Assembly (NCBI RefSeq): GCF_003202235.1
Contig: NZ_MASU01000011.1
Span: forward strand, 62,001-126,000
Direction: 5' to 3'
From: Prauserella flavalba
GTDB taxonomy: Bacteria; Actinomycetota; Actinomycetes; Mycobacteriales; Pseudonocardiaceae
Length of the DNA stretch: 64,000 bases
Shown here: positions 59,028 to 64,000 of the stretch, in pieces
Layout of the letters: every line of letters starts with the position of its first letter
Numbering within the stretch: the first letter of the stretch is position 1
Program-made: the position numbers and the translations under genes
The notes under the pieces: generated by a model
The model's database searches: none
What the model was told of the DNA's origin: nothing
What the model saw: the letters and a program-made list of their open reading frames with translations, nothing else

Positions 59028-59765
59028 ATGACCAGCGCAAACACCGATCCCGGCCGGGTCGGGCCCCGGCGCGCCGACGGCTCGCCGGTCCGGGTGCTCG
59101 TCGTCGACGACGAGTCCAGCATCGCGGAGCTCGTGTCGCTGGCTTTGCGCATGGAGGGCTGGGAGATCCGCACGGCCGGCGACGGCGCGGGCGCCATCCG
59201 CGAGGCCCGAGGGTTCCGTCCTGACGCGGTCGTGCTGGACGTGATGCTGCCCGACCTCGACGGGCTCGAGGTGCTGCGCAGGTTGCGCGCCGACACCCCG
59301 TACCTGCCCGTGCTGCTGCTCACCGCGAAGGACGCCGTCGAGGACCGCATCGCCGGGCTCACCGCGGGTGGGGACGACTACGTGACCAAGCCGTTCAGCC
59401 TCGAGGAGCTAGCCCTGCGGCTGCGGGCATTGCTACGCAGGGCGAGGGTGGTGGCCGCCTCGGAGGGATCGACGCTCGTGGTCGGCGACCTGACGCTGGA
59501 CGAGGAGAGCCGCGAGGTGCACCGGGGCGGCGAGCCGGTGTCGCTCACCGCGACCGAGTTCGAGCTGCTGCGCTACCTCATGCGCAACCCCAAGCGGGTG
59601 CTGTCGAAGGCCCAGATCCTCGACCGGGTGTGGAGCTACGACTTCGGTGGGCAGGCCAACATCGTCGAGCTCTACATTTCGTACCTGCGGAAGAAGATTG
59701 ACGCGGACAGAAAGCCGATGATCCACACCATGCGTGGCGCGGGGTATGTCCTCAAACCCGCGTAG
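59028..59765 (+). CDS. OmpR/PhoB-type response regulator
   Basis: A 245-residue regulator. The receiver domain has VLVVDDESSIAELV, the phospho-acceptor Asp in AVVLDVMLPDLDG (about residue 70) and the Lys in GGDDYVTKPFSLEEL. The winged helix is in the C-terminal half (LSKAQILDRVWSYDFGGQAN, then LYISYLRKKIDADRKP). ATG 59028 is chosen; the next ATG of the kinase gene overlaps its end by 20 bases. Actinobacterial members (MprA, TrcR and TcrA types) control envelope and stress genes. It pairs with the histidine kinase downstream. Confidence 0.95.
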   Translation: MTSANTDPGRVGPRRADGSPVRVLVVDDESSIAELVSLALRMEGWEIRTAGDGAGAIREARGFRPDAVVLDVMLPDLDGLEVLRRLRADTPYLPVLLLTAKDAVEDRIAGLTAGGDDYVTKPFSLEELALRLRALLRRARVVAASEGSTLVVGDLTLDEESREVHRGGEPVSLTATEFELLRYLMRNPKRVLSKAQILDRVWSYDFGGQANIVELYISYLRKKIDADRKPMIHTMRGAGYVLKPA

Positions 59766-61230
59766 GCGTGCCTGGTCGCTGCGGGGCAAGCTCGTCGCGC
59801 AGCTCATCGGGTTGCTCGCCGTGGTGTGCGTGCTGGTCGGCGTGGTCACCGAGCTGGCGCTGGACGCGTTCCTGGTCGACAAGCTCGACGAGCAGCTCAG
59901 GCAGGCCAGCGACCGGGCGCTCGCGGTCAGCCGGGGTCCGGACCGCCCGCCGCCCGCTGGCGTGCCCACGGGCCCATTGGCCTCGCTCGAGGCGCCGGGG
60001 CAGGGCATCGACACGCTCAACGCCGTGCTCAGCGGCGGCGACGTGGTGCGGGCGGAGCGGCTCTCCGGACCGGAGGCCGAGCGCGAGCTGCTGCCCGCGA
60101 GTTCCTACGACATCCTCACGAGCCTGCCCGTCGACGGCCGCGCCTACAGCCGCGATCTCGGCGACTTCGGCGCCTACCGGCTCTCGGCCGTGCGCACCGA
60201 CGACGGGCACGTGCTCGTCACCGGGCTCCCACTGTCGCAAGTGGACGACACGCTGTGGAGTGTCGGGCTGATCCTCGGCGGGGTCGCGCTCGGCGCCGTG
60301 ACCATCACCGGGCTCGCCGGGGCGTGGACGGTCCGCCGCACGCTGCGCCCCCTCGACCGGCTCGCCGCCACCGCCGGCAGGGTCACCGAACTGCCGCTGG
60401 ACAAGGGTGAGGTCGCGCTGCCGGTGCGCGTGCCCGAATCCGACACCGACACCCGCACCGAGGTCGGCAAGGTCGGCCTCGCGCTCAACCAGATGCTCGG
60501 CCACGTGGCCGACGCGCTCGACGCGCGGCAGCGCAGCGAGAGCAGGGTCCGCCGGTTCGTCGCCGACGCCAGCCACGAGCTGCGCACCCCGCTCGCGGCG
60601 ATCAAGGGCTACGCGGAGCTGGTCGGCAGGCACGGTGACGCGGTGCCGCGGGACGTCCGGTTCGCCTTCTCCCGCGTGGAGTCGGAGTCGGCGCGGATGA
60701 CCAACCTCGTCGAGGAGCTGCTGCTCCTCGCGCGGCTCGACTCCGGTCGCGCGCGGGTGCACGAGCCGGTGGACCTCTCGCGGCTCGTGGCCGACGCCGT
60801 CGCCGACGCCCACGTCGCAGGGCCAGGCCACCGGTGGGTGCTCGACGCGCCCGCGGAGCCGATCACCGTGCTCGGCGACGCCGAGCAGGTGCATCAGGTG
60901 GTCGCGAACCTGCTCGGCAACGCCCGCGCACACACCCCCGCGGGCACGCGCGTGGACGTGGTTCTCGGCGAGCGCGGGAACGAGGCGGTGCTGCGCGTGC
61001 GCGACGACGGCCCCGGCATTCCCGGCGACCTGCTGCCCGAGGTGTTCGAGCGGTTCGCGCGTGGCGACACCTCCCGCTCCCGCTCGGCGGGCAGCACCGG
61101 ACTGGGGCTCGCGATCGTCGCCGCGGTGGTGGCCGCGCACCACGGGCATGTGGGCGTGACCAGCGAACCCGGAGCCACCGAGTTCACGGTGACACTCCCC
61201 GTGTCGGCGCCCGGCGGAGCCGTCGCCTAG
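59746..61230 (+). CDS. Membrane sensor histidine kinase
   Basis: A 494-residue kinase. Helix 1 is GKLVAQLIGLLAVVCVLVGV (about residues 13-32), followed by an extracellular sensor region to about 165. Helix 2 is VGLILGGVALGAVTITGLAG. The HAMP region follows (VRRTLRPLDRLAATAGRVTE). The HisKA box has the phospho-acceptor His in RFVADASHELRTPLAAIKGY, and the HATPase_c has NLLGNARAHTPAGT, VRDDGPGIP and GSTGLGLAIV. ATG 59746 overlaps the regulator gene by 20 bases. The signal sensed is unknown. Confidence 0.94.
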   Translation: MSSNPRRRAWSLRGKLVAQLIGLLAVVCVLVGVVTELALDAFLVDKLDEQLRQASDRALAVSRGPDRPPPAGVPTGPLASLEAPGQGIDTLNAVLSGGDVVRAERLSGPEAERELLPASSYDILTSLPVDGRAYSRDLGDFGAYRLSAVRTDDGHVLVTGLPLSQVDDTLWSVGLILGGVALGAVTITGLAGAWTVRRTLRPLDRLAATAGRVTELPLDKGEVALPVRVPESDTDTRTEVGKVGLALNQMLGHVADALDARQRSESRVRRFVADASHELRTPLAAIKGYAELVGRHGDAVPRDVRFAFSRVESESARMTNLVEELLLLARLDSGRARVHEPVDLSRLVADAVADAHVAGPGHRWVLDAPAEPITVLGDAEQVHQVVANLLGNARAHTPAGTRVDVVLGERGNEAVLRVRDDGPGIPGDLLPEVFERFARGDTSRSRSAGSTGLGLAIVAAVVAAHHGHVGVTSEPGATEFTVTLPVSAPGGAVA

Positions 61231-61237
61231 ACTGGGC

Positions 61238-61328
61238 GGCGGACCCCCGCGGCGTCCACCCTGTGAACCTCCCCAGGGCCGGAAGGCAGCAAGGATAAGC
61301 AGGCTCTGACGGGTGCGGGGGTCCCCTT
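61238..61328 (+). ncRNA. ffs: Signal recognition particle RNA, small bacterial (4.5S) type
   Basis: GGACCCCCGC (61241-61250) pairs with GCGGGGGTCC (61315-61324), and the inner loop carries the universal SRP signature GGAAGGCAGCAAGGATAAG (GGAAGGCAGCAAGG at 61281-61294) with the apical loop. CCTTTTG follows as the terminator. It is expected to bind Ffh and FtsY in co-translational membrane targeting. It lies between the sensor kinase and dnaX on the plus strand, its usual place in many actinobacteria. Ends are estimates within a few bases. Confidence 0.92.
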
Positions 61329-61384
61329 TTGTCCCCGGACGGCCGGGAGGGGCCGGTGTCGGAGACTGCCGGTACCCTCGCCTC

Positions 61385-63376
61385 GTGGCTCTCGCGCTGT
61401 ACCGAAAGTACCGGCCGTCAACCTTCGCCGAGGTGGTCGGGCAGGACCACGTCACCGAGCCCCTGCGCACCGCGCTCGCGGCGGGCCGGATCAACCACGC
61501 CTACCTGTTCTCGGGGCCGCGTGGCTGCGGCAAGACGTCCAGCGCGCGCATCATGGCGCGCTCGCTCAACTGCGTCGAGGGCCCCACGCCGGATCCGTGC
61601 GGCAAGTGCGGCCCGTGCCTCGCGCTCGCACCGGAGGGGCCGGGCAGCGTCGACGTCACCGAGCTCGACGCCGCCAGCCACGGTGGTGTGGACGACGCGC
61701 GTGAGCTGCGCGACCGCGCGTTCTACGCGCCCGCGGAGTCCCGCTACCGGGTGTTCATCATCGACGAGGCGCACATGGTCACCACGCAGGGCTTCAACGC
61801 CCTGCTGAAGATCGTGGAGGAGCCGCCGGAGCACCTGATCTTCATCTTCGCGACCACCGAGCCGGACAAGGTGCTGCCCACCATCCGCTCGCGGACGCAC
61901 CACTACCCCTTCCGGCTGATCCCGCCGAGTTCCATGCGGGAGCTGCTGGAGCGCAACGTCGCGGCCGAGGGCGTGCAGGTGGAGCCCGCTGTCTACCCGC
62001 TGGTGATCAGGGCGGGCGGCGGCTCCGCTCGCGACACCCAGTCGGTGCTCGACCAGCTGCTGGCCGGTGCGGGCCCCGACGGTGTCACCTACGCGCGCGC
62101 GGTGTCGCTGCTCGGCGTCACCGACGTCGCGCTGATCGACGCGATGGTGGACGCGCTGTCGGCCGACGACCACAAGGCCGTGTTCGGCACAGTGGACCAG
62201 CTCGCCGAGGCGGGCCACGACCCGCGCCGATTCGCGACCGACCTGCTCGACCGGCTGCGTGACCTCATCCTGCTGCGCTCGGTGCCCGACGCGGCGAGCG
62301 CGGGCATGGTGTCGGCGCCAGAGGAGCAGCTGAACCGGATGGTCGCGCAGGCCGAACGCCTGCAGCCCGGCACGCTCACGCGGTACGCCGAGATCATCCA
62401 CAATGGACTCCTCGAGATGCGCGGGGCCACGGCGCCCCGGCTGCTGCTCGAGCTGCTGTGCGCACGGATGCTGCTGCCGGAGGTGGCGGGCGACGAGGCC
62501 GCCACGCTTCAGCGGCTCGAACGGCTGGAGCGCCGGTTCACGGCGGGCGGTCCTGCCCCTGCCGCACCCGCTGCCGAGCCCGCGTCCGCCCCGGCGCCGG
62601 AGCGGACGTTCGAGCGGCCGTCGCAGCGTGCCGCGGCCCCCGCGGCTCCCGCGAAGAAGGAACCGGAGCCCGCGGCAGCCCCGGCGCCGAAGCCGGCTCC
62701 GGCGACGCCCCCACCTTCGCCGCCCGCGCCGCCCGCCGTGGCGGAACCGGTGGCCGAGGCGGCGCCCGTCGCCGGGTCGGAGCCGGGCCAGATCGACGCG
62801 GCCGCGCTGCGCCAGTACTGGCCGCAGCTGCTGGCTGCCGTCCGCAAGCTCAGCCGCAGCACGGAGGCCATGCTCACGAATGCCACCGTGCACAGCGTCG
62901 AGGGCTCGACCGTGGTGCTCACGCACTCCGCGGAGCCGCTCGCGCGGCGCCTGTCGGAGCCCCGCAACGCCGACTGCATCGCGACGGCGCTCGGTCAGGT
63001 GCTGTCGGGACAGTGGACGGTCCGCTGTGTTCACGCGGGCGCGGTGCAGGCGAGTGCGGCGGCCCCGGCGAGGCAGACGCAGGCCGCGCCCGCCCGCCAG
63101 GCTCCGCCGCAGCCCACCCGGCAGCAGCCGCCGTCGGCCGAGCAGCAACGGTCCTTCCAGCGGCCGTCGGCAACGGAGCCGCCGCGCCGGGCGGTGCCCA
63201 CCACGACCGAGCCGGACATCCCGCTGCCCCCGGAACCCGAGGACGAGGACGACCCCTACCCGGCGGGCCCCGACGCCGGCGGTCCCGCTGCCGCGCCCGC
63301 TCCGGAGCCGGTCGACCCCGAGGCCATCGCCCACAAGCTCCTCTCCGACCACCTCGGCGCCCGTCCGATCGACTGA
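61385..63376 (+). CDS. dnaX: DNA polymerase III subunits gamma and tau
   Basis: A 663-residue clamp-loader ATPase. The P-loop GPRGCGKTS is at residues 44-52. The zinc-binding cysteines are C63, C72, C75 and C78 (DPCGKCGPC). The DExx motif is IIDEAHMV, near 126-133, and the sensor region lies around FATTEPDKVLPTIRSRTHH. After domain III (about residue 380) comes a long Ala/Pro/Glu-rich tail with a folded segment QIDAALRQYWPQLLAAVRK near 470-560 that should be the tau-like polymerase-binding domain. GTG 61385 (MALALYRKYRP) is where homology begins. It follows the SRP RNA and is terminated at 63385. Confidence 0.96.
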   Translation: MALALYRKYRPSTFAEVVGQDHVTEPLRTALAAGRINHAYLFSGPRGCGKTSSARIMARSLNCVEGPTPDPCGKCGPCLALAPEGPGSVDVTELDAASHGGVDDARELRDRAFYAPAESRYRVFIIDEAHMVTTQGFNALLKIVEEPPEHLIFIFATTEPDKVLPTIRSRTHHYPFRLIPPSSMRELLERNVAAEGVQVEPAVYPLVIRAGGGSARDTQSVLDQLLAGAGPDGVTYARAVSLLGVTDVALIDAMVDALSADDHKAVFGTVDQLAEAGHDPRRFATDLLDRLRDLILLRSVPDAASAGMVSAPEEQLNRMVAQAERLQPGTLTRYAEIIHNGLLEMRGATAPRLLLELLCARMLLPEVAGDEAATLQRLERLERRFTAGGPAPAAPAAEPASAPAPERTFERPSQRAAAPAAPAKKEPEPAAAPAPKPAPATPPPSPPAPPAVAEPVAEAAPVAGSEPGQIDAAALRQYWPQLLAAVRKLSRSTEAMLTNATVHSVEGSTVVLTHSAEPLARRLSEPRNADCIATALGQVLSGQWTVRCVHAGAVQASAAAPARQTQAAPARQAPPQPTRQQPPSAEQQRSFQRPSATEPPRRAVPTTTEPDIPLPPEPEDEDDPYPAGPDAGGPAAAPAPEPVDPEAIAHKLLSDHLGARPID

Positions 63377-63384
63377 CGCCAACC

Positions 63385-63437
63385 GCAGTGAAGGCCACCT
63401 TCACTGCGTTGAACGCAGGCAAGGTGGCCTTCACTGC
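63385..63437. terminator. AAGGCCACCTT-type hairpin after dnaX
   Basis: Arms 63385-63408 and 63414-63437, loop TTGAA. It is almost identical to the hairpin at 16580-16632 (same 17-base outer stem, two-base mismatch, 5-base inner stem). It separates dnaX from the convergent amidase gene. Confidence 0.85.
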
Positions 63438-63460
63438 GGTCGGTCACCGCGGTCGGGCGG

Positions 63461-64000
63461 CTACCTCCGCAGGTACGCCAGGATTCCCGCGCTGATCGCG
63501 TCGGCGTAGCGCTGACGGCCCTCCGGGGTCGACATCGCCGCCGCCTCGCGCGCGTTGCGCATGTTGCCGCATTCGACGAGCACGGCCGGGCGCTCGGAGA
63601 GGTTCAGCCCCGCCAGGTCGTCGCGGCCGGAGAGGCCGCCCTCGCCGATGTAGTCGGCCACCGGGAACTCCGCGGCCATGCTCGCCAGCATCGCGCCTGC
63701 CAGGCGTTGCGCCGGTTCGCCCTGCGCCTCGTTGAGCGGCGGATCCGAGTAGGCGACGTGGAAGCCGCTGCCCTGCGCCGAGGAGCCGTCCGCGTGGATC
63801 GACACCACGGCGTCCGCGAGCGCCTCGTTGCCGATCGCCGCGCGCCGGTCGACGCAGGGGCCGACGCCGTCGTCGCTTTCGCGCGTGTAGACCACGCGCA
63901 CGGCCTGCGCCGCGAGCACGTCGCCCACCCGCCTCGCGACGTCGAGGTTGAACGCGTGCTCGGGGTAGCCCGCGTCGGTGGCGGTGCCGGTGGTGTTGCA
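63461..64000 (-). CDS. N-acetylmuramoyl-L-alanine amidase (Ami_3), 5' end beyond the window
   Basis: The C-terminal 179 codons of a peptidoglycan amidase. SIHADGSS holds a zinc-ligand His, and VECGNMRNAREAAAMSTPEG contains the catalytic Glu of the family. The upstream part reads on in frame to position 64000 (DAGYPEHAFNLDVARRVGDV). It would hydrolyse the N-acetylmuramic acid-L-alanine bond in the cell wall. Any signal peptide or binding domain lies outside the window. The gene ends 23 bases from the hairpin after dnaX. Confidence 0.9.
   Translation of the reverse strand, partial: CNTTGTATDAGYPEHAFNLDVARRVGDVLAAQAVRVVYTRESDDGVGPCVDRRAAIGNEALADAVVSIHADGSSAQGSGFHVAYSDPPLNEAQGEPAQRLAGAMLASMAAEFPVADYIGEGGLSGRDDLAGLNLSERPAVLVECGNMRNAREAAAMSTPEGRQRYADAISAGILAYLRR

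Noticed and set aside
61418-63382. A 654-codon antisense frame across dnaX
   Set aside because: The dnaX reading has P-loop, zinc and DExx motifs in order; the antisense protein has none and is Arg-rich.

Overview
The window is GC-rich (strong G/C at third codon positions, frequent GTG and a few TTG starts) and reads as the chromosome of an actinomycete. Pseudonocardiales or a close mycolate relative is the best guess. The grounds are an IniB/IniA/IniC-type operon, LGFP cell-wall-anchoring repeats, an XRE-DUF5753/DUF397 pair, a DUF222-HNH gene behind a TCGAAC-N4-GTTCGA SOS box, a 13E12-like situation known from mycobacteria, and recurrent AAGGCCACCTT hairpins after genes. The species cannot be named from the sequence alone.

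Layout. 1-1221: a truncated ABC-transporter ATPase divergent from a MarR-type regulator, with a perfect inverted repeat between them. 1352-7427: an accessory block with a papain-like protease, a WDPY-repeat protein that shares a C-terminal domain with that protease, a chagasin-like cysteine-protease inhibitor, an ECF sigma factor, a small two-part protein and a large TPR-CHAT (caspase-like) protein. This is the best candidate for an undescribed system. 7487-13598: SRPBCC and FUSC proteins, an Rv0909-like small protein, prephenate dehydrogenase, an M20 peptidase, tadA with its usual partner, and tRNA-Ser(CGA). 13733-16573: a secreted sugar dehydrogenase with PKD and LGFP repeats. 16626-25110: an Hsp70-like ATPase and a LuxR/IniR-like regulator divergent from iniB-iniA-iniC, a cell-envelope stress locus. 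25371-31390: a secreted nuclease, then an FtsK/SpoIIIE ATPase module with three small helical proteins and no other type VII secretion component.

31550-34134: tRNA-Ser(GGA), whose 3' half is duplicated 2.5 kb away; between the copies lie DUF1326 and DUF2182 genes and AT-rich non-coding DNA, so this looks like an islet inserted at a tRNA. 34171-44715: assorted single genes (GNAT, SOS-boxed HNH, RibD-like reductase, ECF41-type sigma factor, TetR with two operators, SBP56/methanethiol oxidase, transketolase, NarL-type two-component pair).

44835-55147: a complete livFGHMJ-type transporter operon led by a 12-codon reading frame, a core-MetE-like methyltransferase, TrkA/TrkH potassium uptake, an IclR regulator and a 4-hydroxybenzoate hydroxylase. 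Similar TTCCG-N6-GGAA palindromes precede the MetE-like and the hydroxylase genes, hinting at one IclR regulon. 55305-64000: 6-phosphogluconate dehydrogenase, XRE/DUF397 pair, a PhoB-type two-component system, SRP RNA, dnaX and the end of a peptidoglycan amidase.
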